From Bacilli bacterium (lineage in GTDB: Bacteria; Bacillota_I; Bacilli_A; RF39; UBA660): a stretch of 15,911 nucleotides of DNA. A model generated the notes under the pieces. The model did not search any database. It worked only from the letters and a program-made list of their open reading frames with translations, and was not told where the DNA came from. Location of the stretch: positions 1 through 15,911 of the forward strand of contig JAQVDA010000007.1 of NCBI GenBank assembly GCA_028698535.1, in the 5' to 3' direction. The position numbers and the translations under genes were made by a program. Of this stretch, positions 1-7,808 are shown piece after piece. Position 1 is the stretch's first letter; every line of letters begins with the position of its first letter.

Positions 1-504
1 TACTGGGTTATATATACGACTTAACTCAGTCAATGATATATTTGATAAACTAAGAGCCATACTAGTTTTCGTATTATTAATAGCCGTAATTATAACTTGT
101 TGTAATAACTGATCATGATTATTATCAGTTATTATTTTCGCTTTCAGATAATTATCCTCATCCGCTTCTAAAATAATCGCAACCCCTTTTGTACCTTCTA
201 ACTCTTTAGTTATTTCGGCTTCTAATTTAGTCGATTTACTAATACTGTAATCAAGCATAAATCCTAACTGTTCTTTATTTTTAGCCATTTCATTAACTAA
301 AAGATCATAACTAGTATCAGTATTATCAAGCACAAACACTTCCGTTGTACTACTAAAATCACCCCCGAAAAAACTAACAATCCGGTCCCCATTAATAAGA
401 GCCACGGTTAAAACCAAAATGGCAATATTAGCGATAACAAACCACTTCGTTTTAATCTTCTTATTTAAACTATATTTAGTTAAAAACAATAACTTATTCC
501 TCAT
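1..504 (-). CDS. ABC-2 type transporter permease, NatB/YhaP-like (partial, C-terminus beyond left edge)
   Basis: An open frame of 168 codons starts at the ATG at 504 and runs off the left edge without a stop. It is too incomplete for length comparison. The N-terminus is basic (MRNKLLFLTKYSLNKKIK) and is followed by one hydrophobic segment at about residues 22-40. A hydrophilic stretch of more than 100 residues follows, as in ABC-2 exporters of the NatB/YhaP type (COG1668), which have a large extracytoplasmic domain between TM1 and the C-terminal TM bundle. The start lies inside the last codons of the upstream ATPase gene, an 11-nt overlap that implies translational coupling and that the two proteins form one transporter. 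The substrate is unknown: NatAB exports sodium, but most homologues are uncharacterised. The assignment rests mainly on context and topology, because no family motif lies in the visible part. Confidence 0.7.
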   Translation of the reverse strand, partial: MRNKLLFLTKYSLNKKIKTKWFVIANIAILVLTVALINGDRIVSFFGGDFSSTTEVFVLDNTDTSYDLLVNEMAKNKEQLGFMLDYSISKSTKLEAEITKELEGTKGVAIILEADEDNYLKAKIITDNNHDQLLQQVIITAINNTKTSMALSLSNISLTELSRIYNPV

Positions 505-1393
505 AACTTTCACCCACTTTCGCGATAAAAATTTCATTTAAACTTGGTTCTTCAACCGAAAATTTAGTTATGTTTTTACATTTACTTATATATTTAAAAA
601 CTTCATCAATAACACTGTCATCCTTTATCTTTATTTCCACTTCATCAACATAACTAGTCACATCAAGAACACCATTTATTTTTAATAATGTTTCCTTATT
701 AATATCCCCCTTAACAATAATGTTTTTCCGACGATAATTTTTCTTAATATCAGTTAAATAACCATCGATGACCGCCTGACCAGCCACCATAATAACTAAT
801 TTCTCACAAAAGTATTCAACATGATCCATTCGATGAGTAGAAAAGATAATAATTGACCCTTTATTTTTAAACTCCATAATTATTTCCTTAAATAATTCCA
901 CATTAAGCGGGTCAAGCCCCGCGAAAGGTTCATCTAAAATTAATAGTTTTGGATCATTAATAAGCGCTGTGATTAATTGAATTTTCTGTTGATTCCCTTT
1001 AGATAACTCTTTAATAATGCGGTTTTTATATTCACTAATATTTAGTCTGTCTAACCAGTAATCAAGTTTCATCAAAATGGTTTCTTTATCCATTCCTTTT
1101 AACTTACCATAAAAAAGCATTTGTTCTTTTACGGTTAATTTAGTTAGTAAACTACGCTCTTCAGTCATAAAACCAATGGTATCTGTCACCCCATAATCAA
1201 TCGCCTTACCAAACAAACTAACCTTACCACTTTGGGCTTCTAAAAGGCCCATGATAATGCGAAACGTGGTTGTTTTACCAGCCCCATTCGCCCCTAATAA
1301 ACCGAAAATCTCCCCTTCTTTAACGGTAAAACTGAAATTGTCTACCGCTTTTAAAGACCCATAATATTTAGTAATGTTTTCCACCTTCAACAT
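494..1393 (-). CDS. ABC transporter ATP-binding protein, NatA/YhaQ-like
   Basis: This is the nucleotide-binding subunit of an ABC-2 type exporter, 299 aa from the chosen start. It has Walker A GANGAGKT (34-41), signature LSKGNQQK (130-137), Walker B LLILDEP (150-156), D-loop GLDP (159-162) and H-loop His187. The Q-loop position carries Glu78 (FMTEER), as in the 'PEERGLY' sub-family of NatA/YhaQ proteins rather than the usual Gln. Residues after about 220 form the C-terminal extension common in this group, with the typical ending EEPSLNEIF. I chose ATG 1393 because AGGTG sits 6 nt upstream; the alternatives ATG 1399 and GTG 1402 overlap that Shine-Dalgarno sequence. The gene follows the ymfH terminator and overlaps the permease gene by 11 nt. 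The family is clear; the exported substrate is not. Confidence 0.92.
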   Translation of the reverse strand: MLKVENITKYYGSLKAVDNFSFTVKEGEIFGLLGANGAGKTTTFRIIMGLLEAQSGKVSLFGKAIDYGVTDTIGFMTEERSLLTKLTVKEQMLFYGKLKGMDKETILMKLDYWLDRLNISEYKNRIIKELSKGNQQKIQLITALINDPKLLILDEPFAGLDPLNVELFKEIIMEFKNKGSIIIFSTHRMDHVEYFCEKLVIMVAGQAVIDGYLTDIKKNYRRKNIIVKGDINKETLLKINGVLDVTSYVDEVEIKIKDDSVIDEVFKYISKCKNITKFSVEEPSLNEIFIAKVGESYEE

Positions 1394-1409
1394 TTCCATC
1401 ACCTATTTC

Positions 1410-1415
1410 ATTATA
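1410..1415 (-). promoter_or_regulatory. Possible -10 element for the ABC transporter genes
   Basis: A perfect TATAAT on the minus strand lies just downstream of the ymfH terminator. No good -35 is seen at 16-18 nt (TAGTTT at 17). A start about 7 nt downstream would leave a leader of only about 10 nt before ATG 1393, so this is a weak call. Confidence 0.35.
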
Positions 1416-1424
1416 TATGATTAT

Positions 1425-1466
1425 AAATAAAAAAACTATAGATTAAGGAAATTAATCTATGGTTTT
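1425..1466 (-). terminator. Rho-independent terminator after ymfH
   Basis: The minus-strand arms 1466-1452 and 1446-1432 form a 15-bp stem with one A-C mismatch and a 5-nt loop. A U-rich run follows (TTTTTTTATTTA). It begins 17 nt after the ymfH stop and ends the deoD-deoD-ymfF-ymfH transcription unit. Confidence 0.85.
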
Positions 1467-1482
1467 ATATAGTTAATATACA

Positions 1483-2772
1483 TTATTTATTCTTTTTAGG
1501 GGTAATTATACAAGTTGATACCTGGTTTAAATCTAATAATTTAATAATCTTATCTAATTCTTCTTTATTTAAATCCTTTAGTAAATCAATTTCATTTAAA
1601 TATAGTTTATTATAATTAATAATATTACTAAGCAACTTATTATTAACGGCCAAGATATCATCAAAGGTTAAATAATAACTACTAATAAATACCTTTTTAA
1701 TTCTTTCAAAATCCTTTTTGTTAACCTTAAAACCATTTAAGTATTTTTTTATAGCCATAATTAATTGAGACGGTTGATTACTCTCAGCCCCTATCTGGGC
1801 AAAGAAATAATTATCAACAAGGATTCGATTCGAACTTAAATCACCAATAATATAACCTTTTTCAACCATCTCCGCCAAAAATTTAGATGTTGAACCAAAA
1901 AGGATATTACCTAGCAAGCCTAAATATAAATTAATTACCTTTAAATCAAAGTCTTTTAATTTAGTTAATGGTATTTTTATTCCTAATGCCACTTTCGGAA
2001 CTTCTACCGCCATTTGTTTTTCCAACCTCTCCTTTACCACGGTGTTAGGTTCAGAATACTTTTTAAGTTTAATCTTTGGAAGTGGCGAAGTTTTTGTTGC
2101 GGAATGTTTTTTCTTAATTAAATCCAGTGCCTTTTCTTTTGAAAAGTTCCCCGTAATAATTAAGATCATATTTGAAGGATGATAGAAAGTATTATAACAG
2201 GTAAGTAAATCTTCTTTGGTAATAGCCTTGATACTTTTTAAAGAGCCTGCAATATTTTGTTTAATTGGATGGTGATGAAAAGCATTTTTCTTTAATCCAC
2301 CAACTAATACCCAAAACGGCATATCGTCATACATACGTAATTCCTGTTCAATTATGCCCTTTTCCTTTTCCACGTTTTTATCCGTCAGATATGGTTTACT
2401 CACATAATCTAATAAATAATTTAAGTTCGCCTCAAAATCATTAACCCCATAAAATAAATAGGAGGTTTTAAAAAAACTAGTATTCGCATTAGCAATCGTC
2501 CCGCTTTTCGCAAAAAAGGAAAAAGGATCAAGACCTGATTCTTGTTCAAATAATTTATGTTCTAAAAAATGGGCAATACCCTCAGGAAACTTACAGTACT
2601 TCTTCGCCCCAAGGGGCACAAACTCATTGTGAACTGACCCATATTTGGTCGAATAAGTAACATAAAATGCTTCTTGTTTTTCATTAGGAGCTAAGTATAC
2701 CTCTAACCCATTCGTTAGTCGTTCGTAATAAATATTTTGATTAGTCCCTTTAATCACTAATTTATTCATCAT
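1483..2772 (-). CDS. ymfH: M16 family zinc metalloprotease, YmfH-like (catalytic subunit)
   Basis: This is a zinc-dependent peptidase of the M16 (pitrilysin/processing peptidase) family, 429 aa, close to Bacillus YmfH. The inverted zinc motif HFLEH is intact at residues 68-72, and a downstream acidic ligand is expected in EKGIIEQE (Glu142 or Glu144). The C-terminal half lacks the Arg-x6-Tyr pair that M16 enzymes use for substrate binding. That pair is present in the neighbouring YmfF-like protein, so the two probably form one active heterodimer. The start overlaps the ymfF end by 11 nt; AGGTAGGA lies just upstream, and ATG 2769 is an equally good start. No signal peptide is seen, so it is probably cytoplasmic. 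The substrate is unknown. It is the last gene before a strong terminator. Confidence 0.92.
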   Translation of the reverse strand: MMNKLVIKGTNQNIYYERLTNGLEVYLAPNEKQEAFYVTYSTKYGSVHNEFVPLGAKKYCKFPEGIAHFLEHKLFEQESGLDPFSFFAKSGTIANANTSFFKTSYLFYGVNDFEANLNYLLDYVSKPYLTDKNVEKEKGIIEQELRMYDDMPFWVLVGGLKKNAFHHHPIKQNIAGSLKSIKAITKEDLLTCYNTFYHPSNMILIITGNFSKEKALDLIKKKHSATKTSPLPKIKLKKYSEPNTVVKERLEKQMAVEVPKVALGIKIPLTKLKDFDLKVINLYLGLLGNILFGSTSKFLAEMVEKGYIIGDLSSNRILVDNYFFAQIGAESNQPSQLIMAIKKYLNGFKVNKKDFERIKKVFISSYYLTFDDILAVNNKLLSNIINYNKLYLNEIDLLKDLNKEELDKIIKLLDLNQVSTCIITPKKNK

Positions 2773-4033
2773 TTTTCCTACCTTCTAATAAGAATACCTG
2801 GGCCATTTTAATTTTCTTACTTAAGCGCTTAATATCATCTTTGGTCACTAATGAAAATTGTTTTTTTTGTTCTTCAATGTTATCATCATCTAATAAATTA
2901 ATATAAAAATAACGGTCAATAATACTACTTGGAAAATCATTGGCATATTTTAGAGCACTAAGGCGACGCATTTTAGTGTTATTTAAAGCTTCATCAGTAA
3001 AATCACCTTTTTTCAAATTATCCATTTCCACTTTAATTAATTTAACCGCCTTCTTAAAATTATCACTATTAATACCACTAGAAATAGTTAATAAATTATC
3101 CGCTTCATTATATCTACTGCCAATATAATACGCTAATGATTCTTTTTCACGAACGGAATTAAATAATAACGAAGTACCCGAGCCACCTAAAATATCATTA
3201 TAAAGTGGCATCACATATTTAGACTCAAATTTAGTTACATTATTTAATTGACAACCAATTGACAAGTTGGATTGATTAATCGCTTCCGTTTCTACTTTTG
3301 TTCGTAGATAACGATTAATTTTCTGATGTTGAATAACAACTGGACCGGGGTTTCTTTTAATTGTATTTATAGATTTAAAATAATGCTTAACATGTGTCTT
3401 AATCTCATCAATATCCACATCCCCTAGAACAAAAATATCCACTAAGTCACTTTTTATTACTGATTGGTAATAACTACATAAATTACTTGGCGTTATTTTG
3501 TCTAAATCCGCTAAATAACCTCTCATATTATAAGCTGTTGGCGAATTATCATCCATTGCTTCCAACATCCTTAAGCGCGCATATTGATCCTTATTATCTT
3601 TCAATGATTTAATAGAAGCTTCCAGAATATTCTTAATTATCTTAAATGAATTCTCATCAAATTGCTTAATAATAATATTCGGAATAAATAGGATTTCCGT
3701 TAAAAAATCTAAACTCTTTGTTAGTAGTGATCCTTTAACATATTTTTCATTTAACATCGTTAAAGAAAAGGAAAGGAAATTATAATTACCAGTACGAAAA
3801 CAATTAGAAGATAAATTAAGACCATATAATTCTTGAGCCTTTATCTTTAATAGACGATTACTAGGATATTTTAAAGATGATTGAGTTAAAATCTCTGATA
3901 AAAAATTTCGTATAGTAATTTCTTCTTTCACTACTAGTCTTCTAAAATTAACATTAATCGTGACTGTTTTAAATTTATCAGTCTTAATAATGTGTAAATT
4001 ATAGGGGCCGACTTCATATTTTTGATATACCAT
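2762..4033 (-). CDS. ymfF: M16 family peptidase-like protein, YmfF-like (non-catalytic partner)
   Basis: This M16-fold protein of 423 aa has no zinc motif: the position of HxxEH reads NFLSE (43-47). The C-terminal domain keeps the substrate-binding pair of the family, Arg295 and Tyr302, in SVREKESLAY. Together with the ymfH product, which has the zinc motif but lacks this pair, it matches the split-site heterodimers known in M16 (YmfF/YmfH, AlbE/AlbF, mitochondrial processing peptidase). I chose ATG 4033 because GGGTG lies about 5 nt upstream; the TTG at 4045 would place that site inside the gene. It begins 45 nt after the second deoD with no terminator between, so it is probably co-transcribed. 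Family and pairing are clear; the substrate is unknown. Confidence 0.9.
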   Translation of the reverse strand: MVYQKYEVGPYNLHIIKTDKFKTVTINVNFRRLVVKEEITIRNFLSEILTQSSLKYPSNRLLKIKAQELYGLNLSSNCFRTGNYNFLSFSLTMLNEKYVKGSLLTKSLDFLTEILFIPNIIIKQFDENSFKIIKNILEASIKSLKDNKDQYARLRMLEAMDDNSPTAYNMRGYLADLDKITPSNLCSYYQSVIKSDLVDIFVLGDVDIDEIKTHVKHYFKSINTIKRNPGPVVIQHQKINRYLRTKVETEAINQSNLSIGCQLNNVTKFESKYVMPLYNDILGGSGTSLLFNSVREKESLAYYIGSRYNEADNLLTISSGINSDNFKKAVKLIKVEMDNLKKGDFTDEALNNTKMRRLSALKYANDFPSSIIDRYFYINLLDDDNIEEQKKQFSLVTKDDIKRLSKKIKMAQVFLLEGRKNDE

Positions 4034-4078
4034 TTTTTCACCCAACCACTTCTATTATTTTATTCTATTTATATATAA

Positions 4079-4789
4079 TTAATCCTGGCAAACTGATTTT
4101 AAAGCCAGTTCAATCATGGTAATTAATTTTTGTTCTCGTTCATAGGCCGTCGTTGTTTCATTCTTAGTAAAAGAATTAACAACAGATAATAAACAAGCCG
4201 CTTCTTTATTTAAAACATTGGCCACATGAAATAACGCAAAAGCTTCCATTTCAGTCGCTAAACAATTATATTGAGAGGGGACGCGTTTTAATTGTTCTTC
4301 CTCGGCATAAAAAACATCACTAGTCATAATATTACCTCTAGTTATATTTATATCAAGCTTTTTAGCCGTCCCTTCTATTTTATTATTTAAATTTAGACTC
4401 GCTTTAGTTACCTTTTCCGGGTAATTACTTAACTCATAAGCAAAAGTTGATTCACTATAACTTTGATCAACTAAGATTAAATCATATAAATTTAAAGCGG
4501 GATGATAAGCCCCGCAAGAACCTATTCTTATAATAATTTTAACATCATAAAATTTATATAATTCATAAGCATAAATACCGATACTCGGCATCCCCATTCC
4601 TGAGCCCATTACTGATACCCGTGTTCCCTGATAATAACCGGTATAACCAAGCATATTACGAACGGTATTAAATATAACCGGGTTATCTAAATAATTATCG
4701 GCAATAAACTTAGCCCTTAATGGGTCTCCGGGCATTAATACAATCTCCGCAATTTCCCCCTTTTTAGCCTCAATATGTGGTGTGGTCAT
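4079..4789 (-). CDS. deoD: Purine nucleoside phosphorylase DeoD-type, second tandem copy (Asp204 position is Asn)
   Basis: This is a cytosolic phosphorylase of the hexameric DeoD family, which splits purine (deoxy)nucleosides with phosphate to a base and (deoxy)ribose-1-phosphate for purine salvage. At 236 aa it has the normal family length. Sites conserved with E. coli DeoD (add 1 to E. coli numbering) are His5, Gly21, Arg25, Arg44, Arg88, Ser91, EME 180-182 and Arg218. At the base-binding position, where E. coli has Ser203-Asp204, it reads Val204-Asn205. In the family that Asp is the general acid that protonates N7. Asn occupies the equivalent place in trimeric PNPs, which prefer 6-oxopurines, so specificity or activity may be altered (inference). 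AAGGAGAG lies 5 nt before the ATG, inside the first copy, which overlaps this gene by 20 nt. It is followed by ymfF. Confidence 0.93.
   Translation of the reverse strand: MTTPHIEAKKGEIAEIVLMPGDPLRAKFIADNYLDNPVIFNTVRNMLGYTGYYQGTRVSVMGSGMGMPSIGIYAYELYKFYDVKIIIRIGSCGAYHPALNLYDLILVDQSYSESTFAYELSNYPEKVTKASLNLNNKIEGTAKKLDINITRGNIMTSDVFYAEEEQLKRVPSQYNCLATEMEAFALFHVANVLNKEAACLLSVVNSFTKNETTTAYEREQKLITMIELALKSVCQD
4372..4789 (-). repeat. Direct repeat, copy 2: first 418 nt of the second deoD
   Basis: These 418 bases are identical, base for base, to 5096-5513 at an offset of 724. Identity starts exactly at the A of the ATG and ends near codon 139. Beyond it the copies show only patches of near identity (for example 4318-4366) separated by strongly diverged segments. 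Confidence 0.95.
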
Positions 4790-5513
4790 GGTATCTCTCC
4801 TTACTAATATCTTTTACCGTTTCTAACGCTAATTTAATTGCTTGACCTAATGACCTTTCACGCTCCAAAGCGGAGATTTTCTCACCAGTCGCGATTATAT
4901 CAACCACCGATAATAGACAAGCCGCTTCTTTATTTAAAACATTAGCGATATGAAATAACGCAAAAGCTTCCATTTCAACCGCTAAATAATTATACTGGGG
5001 GGGAACTATCTCCCCAGGCTTTAAATCTGTATAAAAAACATCACTACTCATAATATTACCTCTGGTTATATTTATATCAAGCTTTTTAGCTGATTCTTCT
5101 ATTTTATTATTTAAATTTAGACTCGCTTTAGTTACCTTTTCCGGGTAATTACTTAACTCATAAGCAAAAGTTGATTCACTATAACTTTGATCAACTAAGA
5201 TTAAATCATATAAATTTAAAGCGGGATGATAAGCCCCGCAAGAACCTATTCTTATAATAATTTTAACATCATAAAATTTATATAATTCATAAGCATAAAT
5301 ACCGATACTCGGCATCCCCATTCCTGAGCCCATTACTGATACCCGTGTTCCCTGATAATAACCGGTATAACCAAGCATATTACGAACGGTATTAAATATA
5401 ACCGGGTTATCTAAATAATTATCGGCAATAAACTTAGCCCTTAATGGGTCTCCGGGCATTAATACAATCTCCGCAATTTCCCCCTTTTTAGCCTCAATAT
5501 GTGGTGTGGTCAT
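4770..5513 (-). CDS. deoD: Purine nucleoside phosphorylase DeoD-type, first tandem copy (catalytic Asp kept)
   Basis: This is a DeoD-family purine nucleoside phosphorylase of 247 aa and the first gene of the operon. The phosphate and ribose sites are as in the second copy (His5, Gly21, Arg25, Arg44, Arg88, Ser91, EME 180-182, Arg218). Here the catalytic Asp is present (Asp205, E. coli Asp204), so normal activity is expected; the preceding Ser is Val, as in the other copy. Residues 1-139 are identical to the second copy at DNA level; after that about 36 of 97 aligned residues differ. The C-terminus has about 10 extra residues ending HDHTTY, because the frame runs through the ribosome-binding site and start of the second copy to a UGA at 4770-4772. 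This is the only UGA stop among the genes here. The start has GAGAGGAAAG about 8 nt upstream and a promoter at 5544-5552. Confidence 0.93.
   Translation of the reverse strand: MTTPHIEAKKGEIAEIVLMPGDPLRAKFIADNYLDNPVIFNTVRNMLGYTGYYQGTRVSVMGSGMGMPSIGIYAYELYKFYDVKIIIRIGSCGAYHPALNLYDLILVDQSYSESTFAYELSNYPEKVTKASLNLNNKIEESAKKLDINITRGNIMSSDVFYTDLKPGEIVPPQYNYLAVEMEAFALFHIANVLNKEAACLLSVVDIIATGEKISALERERSLGQAIKLALETVKDISKERYHDHTTY
4795..4802 (-). promoter_or_regulatory. Ribosome-binding site of second deoD, inside the first deoD
   Basis: AAGGAGAG lies 5 nt before ATG 4789. It is embedded in the last codons of the upstream deoD, so ribosomes translating the first copy cross it, which suggests coupled translation of the two paralogues. 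Confidence 0.75.
5096..5513 (-). repeat. Direct repeat, copy 1: first 418 nt of the first deoD
   Basis: This is the partner of the repeat at 4372-4789, with no mismatch seen over 418 bases. The sequences immediately upstream of the two ATGs are unrelated. Confidence 0.95.
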
Positions 5514-5543
5514 TTTATTACTTTCCTCTCTTATTATGAGTCT

Positions 5544-5552
5544 ATTATAACA
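5544..5552 (-). promoter_or_regulatory. Extended -10 promoter for the deoD-deoD-ymfF-ymfH operon
   Basis: TGTTATAAT on the minus strand combines the TGn extension with a perfect -10. The -35 region at 17 nt spacing is weak (TTCCCT). It lies between the ftsK terminator and the first deoD and would give a leader of about 25 nt. Confidence 0.6.
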
Positions 5553-5578
5553 TTATTATTATTTTTAGGGAATGAACA

Positions 5579-5607
5579 TAACAAAAAAGATTACGAATGT
5601 AATCTTT
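5579..5607 (-). terminator. Intrinsic terminator of ftsK, overlapping its stop codon
   Basis: Arms 5607-5599 and 5594-5586 form a perfect 9-bp stem (AAAGATTAC paired with GTAATCTTT) with a 4-nt loop. The U-run continues from the second arm (TTTTTTGTT). The first stem bases overlap the ftsK TAA at 5606-5608. Confidence 0.8.
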
Positions 5608-7777
5608 ATTCTTCCTCCTCTTGGTCTTTTAATTTAATTAATACTTCACGCGGCTTTGAACCACGAGCCGGCCCAATAATACCTCTTTCTTCTAATAAAT
5701 CAACAATACGGGCTGCCCGGTTATAGCCAACGCGATATTGCCTTTGAATTAATGAAGCACTCGCTTTTTGATTTTTAATAATAAATTCAACAATATCATT
5801 ATATAAAGGATCATCATATTCCTCTTCATAATCAATATCAATCGGTTCTTTTTCTTCCAGCTTCATTAATTTATCATCATATTGCGCTGTTTGTTGATTA
5901 ATAACAAAATTAATTATTTTATTTATTTCTTCCTCCGAAATAAAAGCCCCTTGTAATCTTAACGGTGTACTCTCGCCCATTGGTAAAAATAACATATCGC
6001 CCTTCCCTAGTAATTTTTCGGCTCCGGTCATATCCAAGATGGTTCGTGAATCAATACTACTACTGACCGCAAAAGATATTCTTGAGGGAATATTAGCTTT
6101 AATTAAACCAGTAATAACATCAGTCGAAGGCCTTTGGGTAGCCACAATTAAATGAATACCGGCGGCTCTCGCTAATTGGGTAATTCGCGTGATAGAATCT
6201 TCTACCTCTCTAGCGGCAACCAACATTAAATCAGCTAATTCATCGATAATAACAATAATATAAGGCATATTCTCTAACTTTTCACCAAGGCGCTTATTTT
6301 TATTTTGAACATATAAATTATAACCAGCAATATTTTTAACCCCTGCGGCGTTAAAACGACTATAACGATCATCCATTTCACTTACTATCTTTCGTAAAGC
6401 CAAGGCGGCTCGTTTGGCATCAGTTACTACTGGTACTAAAAGATGAGGGATACCATTATAATTATTAAGTTCCACCTTTTTAGGGTCTATTAATAATAAC
6501 TTTACCTCATCCGGTTTAGTACGCATTAAAATAGACGCAATAATACAGTTAATACAAACTGATTTACCAGAACCGGTTGAGCCGGCAATTAAAAGATGTG
6601 GCGTATTATTAATTTCCACAAAAATAGGGCGACCCATTATGTTTCTACCTAAAACGGCCAGTAATTTACTTTGCTTCATACTTGAGGGAATACTCTCAAT
6701 CATTTCTCGCATGGTCACAACCGTTGTCTTCTCGTTGGGGATTTCCACTCCCACCGTACTTTTACCAGGAATAGGAGCCTGAATTCGAACCCCTTTCGCT
6801 GCTAAAGCTAGAGAAATTTCCCGGTTAATTCTAAGGAGCCGACTAACCATTGTCCCGGCTTTCAACTCCATTTCATACTGAGTTACATTGGGGCCAATAT
6901 TAACCTCTACTACCTTACCATTGATTCTAAAGTCACCTAAGACTTTCTCTAAGACTTCAATGTTTTTGGTTATAGTGTCCTTATTAACATCCTCACGATT
7001 TTTCTTAGCTGAATTTAGTAACGTCACTGGTGGTAAAGTATAACTTAAATCTTTACCGCCACTGAGATTATCACTCTCTACCTCTTTATGAACATCATCT
7101 TTTATTTGGGTTAACTCATCCATACTAGAAATAATAATTTTCTTATCGTCTTCATATTTTTCCTCAACTTCTTTTAAATTTAAACTAATTTTCTTTCGCC
7201 AGTTAATCTTAAATAAGTCTTTTATTTTATTAAAAAGCCATTTAATACGGTCAATAATAGATATATCTGCAAAAATAATCACTCCGAAAAACAATAAAAA
7301 GTAACCCACAATATAAGCGCCATCTAAATCAAACATTTTAACAAAAAGAAACGAAAAAAGAGCCCCTATTACACCACCACCGGCAATTAAATCCGGTTTA
7401 GCGGTGGCCGCCAAAAGGTTATTAATGGTTTCTGTAAAAATATTAATAACTTGGATATCATTACTTTTAACATATTCAATATGCGCAAAAACAAGCATAC
7501 TAATAATAAAAAGGTATAAACCAACTAAACGAGATACAAAAAAACTAGGCCACTCTCCCTTAATCGTTGTATAAGCACCAATAACAAATAAAGAAGCTAG
7601 AAAAAGGCCACCACCTGTTCCAACTAAAAACATCGCAAAGGAATAAATCATTCGACCAACAGGACCATAACGGCCAATACCAACAATGGCAATTAGTATT
7701 AATATTAAACCATGAAGTTCTTTACTGTAAACTAAATTATTAGTCTTCTTATCTTTTCTTTTTTTGTTTTTAGCCAT
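5606..7777 (-). CDS. ftsK: DNA translocase FtsK/SpoIIIE
   Basis: This is a membrane-anchored hexameric DNA pump that moves chromosomal DNA through the division septum. At 723 aa it is somewhat shorter than Bacillus SpoIIIE. It has a basic N-terminus, then about four or five membrane segments between residues 22 and 175. A charged linker runs to about 265, followed by the alpha/beta motor with Walker A GSTGSGKS (399-406) and Walker B VIIDELAD (Asp512, Glu513). The short C-terminal gamma winged helix (about 655-713) reads polar sequences on the chromosome; QRQYRVGYNRAARIVDLL is its typical core. The start at ATG 7777 has AGAGGTGG upstream. It has its own promoter and terminator. Its place after rnjB and before ymfF matches Bacillus spoIIIE. 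Without sporulation genes in view, a general role in chromosome segregation is more likely. Confidence 0.96.
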   Translation of the reverse strand: MAKNKKRKDKKTNNLVYSKELHGLILILIAIVGIGRYGPVGRMIYSFAMFLVGTGGGLFLASLFVIGAYTTIKGEWPSFFVSRLVGLYLFIISMLVFAHIEYVKSNDIQVINIFTETINNLLAATAKPDLIAGGGVIGALFSFLFVKMFDLDGAYIVGYFLLFFGVIIFADISIIDRIKWLFNKIKDLFKINWRKKISLNLKEVEEKYEDDKKIIISSMDELTQIKDDVHKEVESDNLSGGKDLSYTLPPVTLLNSAKKNREDVNKDTITKNIEVLEKVLGDFRINGKVVEVNIGPNVTQYEMELKAGTMVSRLLRINREISLALAAKGVRIQAPIPGKSTVGVEIPNEKTTVVTMREMIESIPSSMKQSKLLAVLGRNIMGRPIFVEINNTPHLLIAGSTGSGKSVCINCIIASILMRTKPDEVKLLLIDPKKVELNNYNGIPHLLVPVVTDAKRAALALRKIVSEMDDRYSRFNAAGVKNIAGYNLYVQNKNKRLGEKLENMPYIIVIIDELADLMLVAAREVEDSITRITQLARAAGIHLIVATQRPSTDVITGLIKANIPSRISFAVSSSIDSRTILDMTGAEKLLGKGDMLFLPMGESTPLRLQGAFISEEEINKIINFVINQQTAQYDDKLMKLEEKEPIDIDYEEEYDDPLYNDIVEFIIKNQKASASLIQRQYRVGYNRAARIVDLLEERGIIGPARGSKPREVLIKLKDQEEEE

Positions 7778-7808
7778 TCATCCACCTCTTTTAACTATCT
7801 CATTATTT

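Noticed and set aside
2940..3128. Open frame on the plus strand inside ymfF
   Set aside because: It lies fully within a well-supported minus-strand gene, lacks recognisable motifs, and is a composition shadow. The same applies to plus-strand frames at 8097-8348, 10906-11115, 12056-12286, 13601-13852, 14693-14950 and 15516-15710.
4079..5513. deoD duplication as an insertion sequence or mobile element
   Set aside because: No transposase, terminal inverted repeats or target-site duplication are visible. A tandem duplication with conversion is sufficient.
5499..5726. Plus-strand open frame across the deoD-ftsK junction
   Set aside because: It crosses the deoD promoter and the ftsK terminator and overlaps the conserved FtsK gamma domain. 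It has no ribosome-binding site and no recognisable product.
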